In this document: piece after piece, positions 25,144 through 32,970 of the stretch | Position numbering within the stretch: the stretch's first letter is position 1 | How the letters are laid out: each line of letters begins with the position of its first letter | Source: Pseudomonas sp. GM79 | Lineage (GTDB): Bacteria; Pseudomonadota; Gammaproteobacteria; Pseudomonadales; Pseudomonadaceae | Assembly: GCF_000282495.1 (NCBI RefSeq) | Contig: NZ_AKJE01000086.1 | Location: 1 to 39,792 of the forward strand | Direction: 5' to 3' | Length of the DNA stretch: 39,792 nt | Translations under genes and position numbers: made by a program | Notes under the pieces: generated by a model | Databases searched by the model: none | Told to the model about the DNA's origin: nothing | The model's input: the letters and a program-made list of their open reading frames with translations, nothing else

Positions 25144-25596
25144 ATGAGCGATAGCGTAGAACTCTTCACCGATGGCGCCTGTAAGGGCAACCCTGGCCCG
25201 GGCGGCTGGGGTGCATTGCTGGTGTGCAAGGGCGTTGAAAAAGAACTCTGGGGCGGCGAAGCCAACACCACCAACAACCGTATGGAGTTGATGGGCGCGA
25301 TCCGTGGCCTGGAAGAGCTCAAGCGCTCCTGCGACGTACTGCTGGTGACCGACTCCCAGTACGTGATGAAAGGCATCAACGAGTGGATGGCCAACTGGAA
25401 GAAACGCGGCTGGAAAACCGCAGCCAAGGAACCGGTAAAAAACGCCGATCTGTGGAAACTGCTCGACGAGCAGGTCAACCGCCACAACGTCACCTGGAAA
25501 TGGGTGCGCGGGCACATCGGCCATCACGGCAACGAACGGGCCGACCAACTGGCCAACCGTGGCGTTGATGAAGTGCGTGGGTACAAGCAGGCTTGA
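25144..25596 (+). CDS. rnhA: Ribonuclease HI
   Basis: The 150-residue enzyme cuts the RNA strand of RNA-DNA hybrids. The four catalytic acids are in place: D10 (ELFTDGACKGNPGPGG), E48 (NNRMELMGAI), D70 (LLVTDSQYV) and D134 (NERADQLAN), plus H124 in RGHIGHHGNE. The basic handle region (WMANWKKRGWKTAAKEPVKN) is present, and the length is standard. It acts in primer removal and R-loop clearance. It is followed by a REP-containing gap and then dnaQ on the same strand, so a joint transcript is possible but not certain. Confidence 0.98.
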   Translation: MSDSVELFTDGACKGNPGPGGWGALLVCKGVEKELWGGEANTTNNRMELMGAIRGLEELKRSCDVLLVTDSQYVMKGINEWMANWKKRGWKTAAKEPVKNADLWKLLDEQVNRHNVTWKWVRGHIGHHGNERADQLANRGVDEVRGYKQA

Positions 25597-25630
25597 TTTC
25601 GGTTCTACCGATGCACCGCGTCATCGTTCT

Positions 25631-25711
25631 TCGCGAGCAAGCCCGCTCCCACATTCGACCGAGTTCTCTCAGGGGAATGCGATCAAATGTGGGAGCGGGC
25701 TTGCTCGCGAA
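25631..25711. repeat. REP pair, opposite orientation
   Basis: TCGCGAGCAAGCCCGCTCCC comes first and TGTGGGAGCGGGCTTGCTCG second, the reverse of the doublets at 1821 and 13257. A degenerate third copy (GCGGGCAAACCCGGCCCCT) follows near 25745-25763. It fills most of the 291-base gap between rnhA and dnaQ; nothing else is apparent there. Confidence 0.88.
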
Positions 25712-25887
25712 GGCCACGACTCGGTGTTCCTGCCAGGGCGCATCGCGGGCAAACCCGGCCCCTCAAGAAATCACAGCATCAAAATCGCGGCGGCCAGTTG
25801 CTGGTCCGAATACCGGTCGTTGACGATCTCGCGAGCGTGTTAACATCGCCGCTTTTGCACGATTGACCCGTTGAGAGCTGAGCACTG

Positions 25888-26646
25888 ATGGCCACCAGAT
25901 CCGTTGTACTCGATACCGAAACCACCGGCATGCCGGTGACCGACGGCCACCGGATTATCGAAATCGGTTGTGTCGAGTTGATCGGTCGGCGCCTGACCGG
26001 CCGGCATTTCCACGTTTACCTGCAACCAGATCGCGAGAGTGACGAAGGCGCCATCGGTGTCCACGGCATCACTAATGAATTCCTGGTGGGCAAGCCGCGT
26101 TTCACCGAAGTGGCCGATGAGTTCTTCGAGTTCATCAAGGGTGCGCAGCTGATCATCCATAACGCGGCGTTCGACGTTGGCTTCATCAACAACGAATTCG
26201 CCCTGATGGGCCATCACGACCGCGCGGACATCACGCAACACTGCTCGATCCTCGACACCCTGATGATGGCCCGGGAGCGTCACCCCGGGCAGCGCAACAG
26301 CCTCGACGCCTTGTGCAAACGCTATGGCGTCGACAACTCTGGCCGTGAGCTGCACGGCGCCTTGCTCGACTCCGAGATTCTCGCCGACGTTTACCTGACC
26401 ATGACCGGCGGCCAGACCAGCCTGTCGCTGGCCGGTAACGCGTCCGATGGCAATGGTTCAGGTGAAGGCGCGGATAACTCCGCCACCGAAATCCGTCGCC
26501 TGCCGGCCGATCGTCAGCCGATCCGGATCATCCGTGCGAGTGAAGAAGATCTGGCCCAGCACGTTGCGCGCCTTGAAGCCATCGCAAAATCCGCTGGTGC
26601 TCCGTCGCTTTGGCAGCAACTGGCCGAGGCCAAGGCTCAGGCCTGA
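25888..26646 (+). CDS. dnaQ: DNA polymerase III epsilon subunit (3'-5' proofreading exonuclease)
   Basis: The 252-residue DEDDh exonuclease has ExoI DTETTG (catalytic D9 and E11) in SVVLDTETTGMPVTDGHRII, ExoII in QLIIHNAAFDVGFINNEF, and ExoIII with H and D in ELHGALLDSEILADVYLTM. The C-terminal tail (about 190-252, APSLWQQLAEAKAQA at the end) would bind the alpha subunit. It is the proofreading subunit of the replicative polymerase. The ribosome binding site is weak (GAGAGC). The stop codon is immediately followed by a REP-type repeat beginning AAAGATCGCAGCC. Confidence 0.97.
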   Translation: MATRSVVLDTETTGMPVTDGHRIIEIGCVELIGRRLTGRHFHVYLQPDRESDEGAIGVHGITNEFLVGKPRFTEVADEFFEFIKGAQLIIHNAAFDVGFINNEFALMGHHDRADITQHCSILDTLMMARERHPGQRNSLDALCKRYGVDNSGRELHGALLDSEILADVYLTMTGGQTSLSLAGNASDGNGSGEGADNSATEIRRLPADRQPIRIIRASEEDLAQHVARLEAIAKSAGAPSLWQQLAEAKAQA

Positions 26647-26752
26647 AAAGATCGCAGCCTTCGGCAGCGCCTACGCCAACCGTGTCGGCCATCAAATCAA
26701 CGGTGGCCCCGATCCTGTAGGAGCTGCCGCAGGCTGCGATCTTTTGATCTTC
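26647..26752. repeat. REP-type inverted pair (GATCGCAGCCTTCGGCAG family)
   Basis: AAAGATCGCAGCCTTCGGCAG at the left and GTAGGAGCTGCCGCAGGCTG with GCGATCTTTTGATC at the right form an inverted pair. It starts right at the dnaQ stop. The rest of the gap up to ldcA (26753-26864) shows no repeat; the ldcA promoter should lie there. Confidence 0.85.
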
Positions 26753-26864
26753 ACAACGCACCCAGTGCCCCACTTCAGGGCATCCCCCTCGCCACATGCG
26801 CTCCAACCCTCTACCCTGAGGTTATTGGCAGGCCACGGTCTGCCGCCTCAGGACACCGAGCCCC

Positions 26865-29120
26865 ATGTATAAAGATTTGAAATTCCCGGTCCTGATCGTC
26901 CACCGCGACATCAAGGCCGATACCGTTGCCGGTGATCGTGTGCGTGGCATCGCCCGGGAGCTTGAGCAGGAAGGCTTCAGCATCGTCTCGGCGGTCGATT
27001 ACAACGAAGGGCGTCTGGTCGCCTCGACTCATCACGGCCTCTCTTGCATGTTGATTGCCGCCGAAGACGCCAGCACCCATGCTCATCTTCTGCATAACAT
27101 GGCGGAGCTGATCCGCCTGGCACGGGTTCGGGCGCCGGACCTGCCGATCTTTGCCTTGGGCGAACAGGTGACCCTGGAAAATGCCCCGGCTGACGCCATG
27201 GCCGAGCTCAATCAACTGCGCGGCATTCTTTATTTGTTCGAAGACACCGTACCCTTCCTTGCCCGGCAAGTCGCCCGCGCGGCGCGCAAATATCTGGACG
27301 GTCTGTTGCCGCCGTTCTTCAAGGCGCTGGTACAGCACACCGCCGATTCCAATTATTCCTGGCATACCCCCGGCCATGGCGGCGGCGTGGCGTATCACAA
27401 GAGCCCGGTGGGGCAGGCGTTTCATCAGTTTTTCGGGGAAAATACGCTGCGTTCGGATTTGTCGGTGTCGGTACCGGAACTCGGTTCGCTGCTCGATCAC
27501 ACCGGCCCGCTGGCCGAAGCGGAAGCGAGAGCCGCGCGTAATTTCGGCGCCGACCACACCTTTTTCGTGATCAATGGCACCTCGACCGCCAACAAGATCG
27601 TCTGGCATTCCATGGTGGCCCGCGATGACCTGGTGCTGGTGGATCGCAACTGCCACAAGTCGGTGCTGCATTCGATCATCATGACCGGCGCGATCCCGCT
27701 GTACCTGTGCCCGGAACGCAATGAACTGGGAATTATCGGCCCGATTCCGTTGAGCGAATTCAGCCGTGAGTCGATCCAGGCCAAGATCGACGCCAGCCCG
27801 CTGACCAAGGGCCGCGAACCCAAGGTCAAGTTGGCGGTGGTGACCAATTCGACTTACGACGGCCTCTGTTACAACGCCGAGCTGATCAAGCAGAGCCTGG
27901 GCAACAGCGTCGAGGTGCTGCATTTCGACGAGGCCTGGTACGCCTACGCGGCGTTTCACGAGTTCTTCGCCGGTCGTTACGGCATGGGCACCTCTCGCAG
28001 TGAAGACAGCCCGCTGGTGTTCACTACGCACTCCACGCACAAATTGCTGGCGGCGTTCAGTCAGGCGTCGATGATTCACGTTCAGGACGGCGGTGCGCGG
28101 CAGCTCGACCGCGACCGTTTCAACGAAGCGTTCATGATGCACATCTCGACCTCGCCGCAGTACAGCATCATTGCTTCGCTGGACGTGGCCTCGGCGATGA
28201 TGGAAGGGCCGGCTGGCCGTTCGCTGTTGCAGGAAATGTTCGACGAGGCCCTGAGTTTTCGCCGGGCCCTGGCCAATCTGCGCCAACACATCGCCGCCGA
28301 TGACTGGTGGTTTTCCATCTGGCAACCACCCTCGGCCGAAGGTATCGAACAGGTAGTCACCGAAGACTGGTTGCTGCAACCCGACGCCGATTGGCATGGC
28401 TTTGGCGGCGTAACCGATGATTACGTACTGCTCGATCCGATCAAGGTCACGCTGGTGATGCCGGGTTTGACGGCGGGCGGTGCCCTGAGCGCGCGGGGGA
28501 TTCCGGCGGCGGTGGTCAGCAAATTCCTCTGGGAACGCGGGCTGGTCGTGGAAAAGACCGGGCTGTATTCGTTCCTGGTGCTGTTCTCCATGGGCATCAC
28601 CAAGGGCAAATGGAGCACGCTGCTGACCGAGTTGCTGGAGTTCAAGCGCAGTTACGACGCCAATGTCAGCCTGGCCACCTGCCTGCCGTGCGTGGCGCAA
28701 CACAATGTTGCCCGTTACCAAGGCATGGGTTTGCGCGATCTGTGTGATCAATTGCACGCCTGTTATCGCAGCAATGCCACGGCCAAACACCTCAAACGCA
28801 TGTACACCGTACTGCCGGAAGTCGCGATGAAGCCGGCGGACGCCTATGATCAATTGGTACGCGGGGAGGTTGAGGCTGTTTCGATCGATGCTCTGGACGG
28901 GCGGATCGCAGCGGTGATGCTGGTGCCCTACCCGCCGGGGATCCCGTTGATCATGCCCGGCGAGCGGTTCACCGAGTCGACCCGTTCGATCATCGATTAC
29001 CTGAAGTTTGCCCGTACGTTCGACAGTAGCTTCCCCGGATTTGTCGCCGATGTGCATGGCTTGCAACACGAAGACGAGGGCAATGGACGGCATTACACCG
29101 TCGATTGCATCAAGGAATGA
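26865..29120 (+). CDS. ldcA: Lysine/ornithine/arginine decarboxylase (LdcA-like)
   Basis: The 751-residue fold-type I PLP decarboxylase has an N-terminal wing/CheY-like domain (1-125), the PLP core (HTPGHGGGVAYHKSPVGQAF near 165-185; DEAWYAYAAFHEFFAGRYG; Schiff-base K393 in TTHSTHKLLAAFSQASM) and a C-terminal domain with PYPPGIPLIMPGERF. It is most like the P. aeruginosa LdcA lysine decarboxylase, which makes cadaverine in the first step of lysine use; position after dnaQ agrees. Substrate choice among lysine, ornithine and arginine cannot be settled by eye. AGGA precedes the ATG at about 11 bases. The GNAT gene follows with near overlap and may be co-transcribed. Confidence 0.93.
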   Translation: MYKDLKFPVLIVHRDIKADTVAGDRVRGIARELEQEGFSIVSAVDYNEGRLVASTHHGLSCMLIAAEDASTHAHLLHNMAELIRLARVRAPDLPIFALGEQVTLENAPADAMAELNQLRGILYLFEDTVPFLARQVARAARKYLDGLLPPFFKALVQHTADSNYSWHTPGHGGGVAYHKSPVGQAFHQFFGENTLRSDLSVSVPELGSLLDHTGPLAEAEARAARNFGADHTFFVINGTSTANKIVWHSMVARDDLVLVDRNCHKSVLHSIIMTGAIPLYLCPERNELGIIGPIPLSEFSRESIQAKIDASPLTKGREPKVKLAVVTNSTYDGLCYNAELIKQSLGNSVEVLHFDEAWYAYAAFHEFFAGRYGMGTSRSEDSPLVFTTHSTHKLLAAFSQASMIHVQDGGARQLDRDRFNEAFMMHISTSPQYSIIASLDVASAMMEGPAGRSLLQEMFDEALSFRRALANLRQHIAADDWWFSIWQPPSAEGIEQVVTEDWLLQPDADWHGFGGVTDDYVLLDPIKVTLVMPGLTAGGALSARGIPAAVVSKFLWERGLVVEKTGLYSFLVLFSMGITKGKWSTLLTELLEFKRSYDANVSLATCLPCVAQHNVARYQGMGLRDLCDQLHACYRSNATAKHLKRMYTVLPEVAMKPADAYDQLVRGEVEAVSIDALDGRIAAVMLVPYPPGIPLIMPGERFTESTRSIIDYLKFARTFDSSFPGFVADVHGLQHEDEGNGRHYTVDCIKE

Positions 29121-29134
29121 GGACCTTTGCGACT

Positions 29135-29749
29135 ATGCAACCCGTCATGAATCCCAAATACCCGGGCCTCTCGGTGCGTGTCGCCGATGAGGGGTTTGCG
29201 GCTTATATCTGGGGCAGTGATTTCAGTTTTGAAGTCGCCGCCTATGGTGCCGCGCAAATCGGCAAGCCGGTGGCGCAGTGGCCGGTGACGCCAATCACCC
29301 CGTATCGCAAGTGTTACGGCATCGATCCCGAGGAATTCAGCAGTTTTCGCGATGCCGCTGACAGCGCGATTTTCATGGCCTATCTGGATGACGAGCCAGT
29401 GGGGCATTTAGTGGTCAGCACCAACTGGAACGGCTTCGCCCATATCGATGAATTGGCGGTGCATGCGCCGGCGCGCCGTCATGGCGTGGCCAAGGCGTTG
29501 CTGGATGTGGCGCAGTTCTGGAGTCGCAAGAAAAAACTGCCGGGCATCATGCTGGAAACCCAGAACAACAACCTGGGCGCCTGTCGGCTTTATGAGCGCT
29601 GTGGCTATGTGGTCGGCGGAATCGATCACCTGCGCTACCGCGGAATCGATCCGAATACCGCTGAAATGGCGCTGTTCTGGTATCGATTATTCGATAATCC
29701 GCTGGAAAACCCGCTCAGCTCGCCAGCATCGCCACGGCTTGTTCCGTGA
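29135..29749 (+). CDS. GNAT-family N-acetyltransferase
   Basis: The 204-residue protein has the GNAT fold. SAIFMAYLDDEPVGHLVVST is the central strand pair, HIDELAVHAPARRHGVAKAL is motif A with the acetyl-CoA loop (degenerate R-x-x-G-x-A), and PGIMLETQNNNLGACRLYERCGYVVGG is motif B. I chose the ATG at 29135, with GAGGA about 11 bases upstream; ATG 29117 overlapping the ldcA stop is an alternative. It may act with ldcA, for example on a polyamine product, but that is inference from position only. Its last 35 bases overlap the convergent LysR gene. Confidence 0.88.
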   Translation: MQPVMNPKYPGLSVRVADEGFAAYIWGSDFSFEVAAYGAAQIGKPVAQWPVTPITPYRKCYGIDPEEFSSFRDAADSAIFMAYLDDEPVGHLVVSTNWNGFAHIDELAVHAPARRHGVAKALLDVAQFWSRKKKLPGIMLETQNNNLGACRLYERCGYVVGGIDHLRYRGIDPNTAEMALFWYRLFDNPLENPLSSPASPRLVP

Positions 29750-30608
29750 TGATGTCCAGCAGCGCTTGAACGGCCGCAGAGGGCTCGGCGCTCTTCAGGC
29801 TCAAGGCATACACGCTGATCGGCACGGCAGGCGCCAGGGGGCAGGCATCGAGCCCGGCCGATTTGGCGCCGAGGGCGGTAAACGGGTCGACGATCGCCAG
29901 ACCTTCACCGGCCTCGACCATGCTGCGCATCATCTGATGAGTCTGTACCCGTGTCTGAATGACCGGGGCAGGGCGTAGCGCATGCAGCTTATTGTCCAGT
30001 GCCGGGCTTAACGGATCGTGACCTTCCAGGCCAACCATCGACTGGCCAGCCAGGTCCTGCAGCGAAATGTACTTCTGTTTCGGTTGCAGCCAGCCATGGG
30101 GCGCCAGCAACTGGAGCTTGCCTTGAGCGATGACCTGGCAATGGATATCGGCGTGCTCCGGGTCATGCAGGCTCAGCCCCAGATCGCTTTCACGCAGCAG
30201 CAGGCTTCTGACAATCGCGCCGGTCGGCTGGCTCAGGAGGGTGCAAGGTGCGTCGGGGAGGCGTCGGCGCAGGGCCGCGATGCTGTGTGGCAACAGGTGT
30301 TGTGCCAACGGCGGGGTGCAGATGATGCGCAGGGGCGGGGCCAAATATTGCTTGAGGCTGCTGGCCAGTCGCTGGACCGGCTCGAGGGCTTCGTAGACGT
30401 GGGCGATCTCGACCTGCAACTCCCGTGCTTCGCGCGTGGCTTGCAGACGACCACGCACGCTGGCAAACAGCATGAAACCCAACTGATCCTCGGCATCACG
30501 CAGGGTGCGTTCAACCTCGGCCACTGGCAGCTGCAGCCATTCGGCGGCGGTGCCCAGGTGACCGGTCTGCAGGAGCGCCTGGATCACTTCGATATGACGT
30601 AAACGCAT
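29715..30608 (-). CDS. LysR-family transcriptional regulator
   Basis: The 297-residue protein has the N-terminal winged helix-turn-helix (MRLRHIEVIQALLQTGHLGT then VAEVERTLRDAEDQLGFMLF) and a LysR substrate domain (about 88-290: PLRIICTPPLAQHLLPHSIA, GLSLHDPEHADIHCQVIAQG). The helix-turn-helix deviates from the usual SQPAVS pattern (LQLPVAEVERTL), so its family fit is looser there. Its 3' end overlaps the convergent GNAT gene by 35 bases. Upstream, the 78-residue small gene on the same strand lies 88 bases away. Target and effector unknown. Confidence 0.92.
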   Translation of the reverse strand: MRLRHIEVIQALLQTGHLGTAAEWLQLPVAEVERTLRDAEDQLGFMLFASVRGRLQATREARELQVEIAHVYEALEPVQRLASSLKQYLAPPLRIICTPPLAQHLLPHSIAALRRRLPDAPCTLLSQPTGAIVRSLLLRESDLGLSLHDPEHADIHCQVIAQGKLQLLAPHGWLQPKQKYISLQDLAGQSMVGLEGHDPLSPALDNKLHALRPAPVIQTRVQTHQMMRSMVEAGEGLAIVDPFTALGAKSAGLDACPLAPAVPISVYALSLKSAEPSAAVQALLDIITEQAVAMLAS

Positions 30609-30696
30609 GCGTGAAGTCCATGTTCAGCAGGTGAGGGAGTCAGTGACTGAATCCTAACTCAAGTGCGCGCATATGACTTCTGCTCATAACAGCGGG

Positions 30697-30933
30697 TTAT
30701 GAGGCCACGTGCGTTTCAGGTTCGCGAGTGAGGGTGACGCCCGATTGCACCAGCACAAATTCGTTGTCGTCAAGTTTGTTGAGCCGGTCGCCAATGGCCA
30801 GTTTATAGGTGGTGACAGGCACCGAGCCGGCGAGGCCGTCGTGTGACGGGGTGGATTCCTGGAACTCATGCACGGAATAAACGCGGCCTTCCGCGTCTCT
30901 TGCATGGAACTGACCGACGAGTACTGCTGCCAT
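30697..30933 (-). CDS. Small conserved protein of unknown function
   Basis: The 78-residue product begins MAAVLVGQFHARDAEGRVYS and ends VLVQSGVTLTREPETHVAS. It is rich in beta-strand-like segments (VYSVHEFQES, TTYKLAIGDRLNKLDDNEF, VLVQSGVTL) with no signal peptide or helix-turn-helix. I do not recognise a family. The ATG is preceded by GAGGTTCTAAGCAG, a fair ribosome binding site, and the codon use looks like real coding sequence. It sits alone between two regulatory-sized gaps; the neighbours give no hint of function. Confidence 0.78.
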   Translation of the reverse strand: MAAVLVGQFHARDAEGRVYSVHEFQESTPSHDGLAGSVPVTTYKLAIGDRLNKLDDNEFVLVQSGVTLTREPETHVAS

Positions 30934-31117
30934 CTGCTTAGAACCTCTGGAGATAAATCACTCAATTTGCGGTTCTGTAGACCGTGGTTGGGCGAGGTAA
31001 GTTTTCCTACAGGAAAAAAATAGTCAGGGGCGGCGTTTTTCCGTCGCCCGCTGGTTGAATCGTCATTTGATCATCTATAACTAGAAGCTCTTCCCATCGG
31101 ACAGTCGAGAATCTTCC

Positions 31118-31678
31118 ATGAGCAACGTCTACGAGATCGCCGTTCTGGTCGGCAGCCTGAGAAAAGCATCGATCAACCGCAAGGTCGCGCTGGCGCTGGC
31201 CGAGCTGGCGCCTGCCAATCTGAAACTGAACATCGTCGAAATCGGCGATTTGCCGCTCTACAACGAAGACATCGATGGCGAATCACCGCCGGCAGCCTAC
31301 AGCACTTTCCGACAACAAGTGAGTTCATCCGACGCGGTGCTGTTCGTGACCCCGGAATATAACCGTTCGGTACCGGCGCCATTGAAGAATGCGATCGACG
31401 TGGGGTCGCGCCCTTATGGCAAGAGCGCCTGGAACGGCAAGCCAGGTGCGGTGATCAGCGCTTCACCGGGCGCCGTCGGCGGATTTGGCGCCAACCACAA
31501 TATTCGCCAGTCCATGGTGTTTCTCAATGTGCCGTGCATGCAGCAACCGGAAGCCTACCTGGGCGGCGCCGGTTCAGCGTTCGACGAGGCGGGCAAGTTG
31601 TCGGAGTCGGTCAGACCGTTTCTGCAAAAATTCATCGATGCGTATGCGCAATGGGTTGAGCAGCATAAGAAGCAGTGA
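31118..31678 (+). CDS. NADPH-dependent FMN reductase (ChrR/YieF-like flavoprotein)
   Basis: The 186-residue flavodoxin-fold enzyme has an N-terminal FMN phosphate loop GSLRKASINRKVALAL, the family motif TPEYNRSVPAPLKNAID, and PGAVISASPGAVGGFGANHN before the C-terminal helix. It belongs to the family containing ChrR and YieF, which reduce quinones, chromate and other acceptors using NAD(P)H. Physiological substrate unknown. No strong ribosome binding site is visible. A possible hairpin (GGGGCGGCG...CGTCGCCC, about 31026-31049) and AT-rich promoter-like sequence lie upstream. Confidence 0.94.
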   Translation: MSNVYEIAVLVGSLRKASINRKVALALAELAPANLKLNIVEIGDLPLYNEDIDGESPPAAYSTFRQQVSSSDAVLFVTPEYNRSVPAPLKNAIDVGSRPYGKSAWNGKPGAVISASPGAVGGFGANHNIRQSMVFLNVPCMQQPEAYLGGAGSAFDEAGKLSESVRPFLQKFIDAYAQWVEQHKKQ

Positions 31679-31723
31679 CCCGTTTACTTGGCGCTAACTA
31701 ATTCTTCTGGCCTGCCACAATCC

Positions 31724-31830
31724 CTGTGGGAGCGGCGGTGCGACGATTCGACTTGCTCGCGAAGACGGCGGCACAGTCAACATTGATGGCGCCTGATATA
31801 CCGCTTTCGCGAGCAAGCCCGCTCCCACAG
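31724..31830. repeat. REP doublet with 15-base expansion in left arm
   Basis: The left arm reads CTGTGGGAGCGG, then CGGTGCGACGATTCGA, then CTTGCTCGCGAA. Compared with the usual GTGGGAGCGGGCTTGCTCGC, 16 bases replace one G. The right arm GCGAGCAAGCCCGCTCCCAC is normal. The spacer shares TCAACATTGATG with the copies at 1-79 and 1821-1912. Confidence 0.88.
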
Positions 31831-31844
31831 GATCACACTAAACC

Positions 31845-31870
31845 CTGTGGGAGCGGGCTTGCCCGCGATA
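31845..31870. repeat. Single REP element
   Basis: CTGTGGGAGCGGGCTTGCCC followed by GCGATA is a solitary REP copy beside the doublet at 31724-31830, between the flavin reductase and the DUF1853 gene. The rest of that 217-base gap holds nothing I recognise. Confidence 0.82.
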
Positions 31871-31895
31871 GGGCCCATCCATTCGCCACAAAAAC

Positions 31896-32846
31896 TCAAC
31901 CATTACCCGGCACATTCGGCCAAAGATCGGACACCAGAAACAGCCGCTCGGCTTCTTCCCAATCTCCTTCGCCATTCTCTGTCAGCCGCACCATCAATTG
32001 CGCCGGTGCCAGCGGGTCCAGATCGCTCAGCCACGCATCCAGCTGTTCAGTGTCCCAGGTCTGCTCTTGGGGATAGTGCGCCGGGGCCAGCCAGGCATGG
32101 CGGGGCAGGGGTTGCCAGCGGCCGAACGGGCGTTGCACGACAAAGTTCGCCCAGTCCTTCTGATGCAACCAGCTACCGCGCAAATGTTGAGGGTGGGCGC
32201 CGCTGGGTGATTCGGACTGTCCCGGCCACGGATAGAGCAGATAACCGCCCAGCCACAGATGTGCACTGAACTGCTGGATATCCAGCGACGCCAGCACTGC
32301 ACGGCTTTCCGCCCGCGCGGAAATCGGTAATTGATGCTGGCTCAGGTGCTTGAGTTTACGGTCGAGCCGATCATGACAACCCGGTCCGAGCCACTGCGCG
32401 GCGTCATGGCCTTCACCGTTCTGCGGCCCAAGATAGAGCTTGATCGCCAGTTCCAGATGATGCACGCCATCGCGATCACGCAGCAGCATGTCCAGCTCAC
32501 CCAGGGTGTGGCCTTCACGGCGGATCGGCATGTTGGCGGCAATCAGTTCGATACCCGGCGCATGCCGCACGGCGTATTGCCACAGCCGCTCGTAGTACAG
32601 GCCCAGTCGCCGGGTCCTGGCCTGGGCCAGCCAGTGCAGCAAGTCGTAGCTGTCGCGATCCAGTTGCCTGAGCCAGTGTTCCAGGCGCTCCGGTGCCTGC
32701 ACCCAGTCGCTGCCCGCCAGCGGATGACGCTGCGGCCACGGGGTGACGCTGAGCATCGGCGGCGCGAGGATGACCCAAGCCAGGTCGCGCACTTCAGGGT
32801 GGCGCAACTGGTGAGGTAACTGGAGCAAATCTGGAAATAGGATCAT
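31896..32846 (-). CDS. DUF1853-family protein
   Basis: The 316-residue protein begins MILFPDLLQLPHQLRHPEVR. The segments RHPEVRDLAWVILAPPML near the start, RLGLYYERLWQYAV in the middle, LGELDMLLRDRDGVHHLELA and IKLYLGPQNG fit the DUF1853 family from memory, whose function is unknown. The ELD-x(n)-HLELAIKLYL stretch (about 130-155) resembles the E-x-D...E-x-K core of restriction-like PD-(D/E)xK nucleases; this is inference. It has no signal peptide. It is divergent from nadK across 124 bases. Confidence 0.86.
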   Translation of the reverse strand: MILFPDLLQLPHQLRHPEVRDLAWVILAPPMLSVTPWPQRHPLAGSDWVQAPERLEHWLRQLDRDSYDLLHWLAQARTRRLGLYYERLWQYAVRHAPGIELIAANMPIRREGHTLGELDMLLRDRDGVHHLELAIKLYLGPQNGEGHDAAQWLGPGCHDRLDRKLKHLSQHQLPISARAESRAVLASLDIQQFSAHLWLGGYLLYPWPGQSESPSGAHPQHLRGSWLHQKDWANFVVQRPFGRWQPLPRHAWLAPAHYPQEQTWDTEQLDAWLSDLDPLAPAQLMVRLTENGEGDWEEAERLFLVSDLWPNVPGNG

Positions 32847-32970
32847 CTTGCGAGCATAGCCCGAAACGCGAGCGCACCGTTGTGGCTGAAAGGGTTTTGT
32901 CTACGCCGCGCTTTCGCCCATAATCGTGTTTTTCGCCGTCGCAGGCCCTCCGCATCCTAATAGGAGCCCC

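Noticed and set aside
26811..29093. A 760-codon open frame antisense to ldcA
   Set aside because: The plus-strand decarboxylase has a complete PLP site. The antisense product shows no family pattern and no ribosome binding site.
31020..31110. A hairpin and AT-rich promoter-like sequence before the flavin reductase
   Set aside because: The stem has a mismatch and the -35/-10 spacing is about 15 bases. It is too weak to list as a feature.
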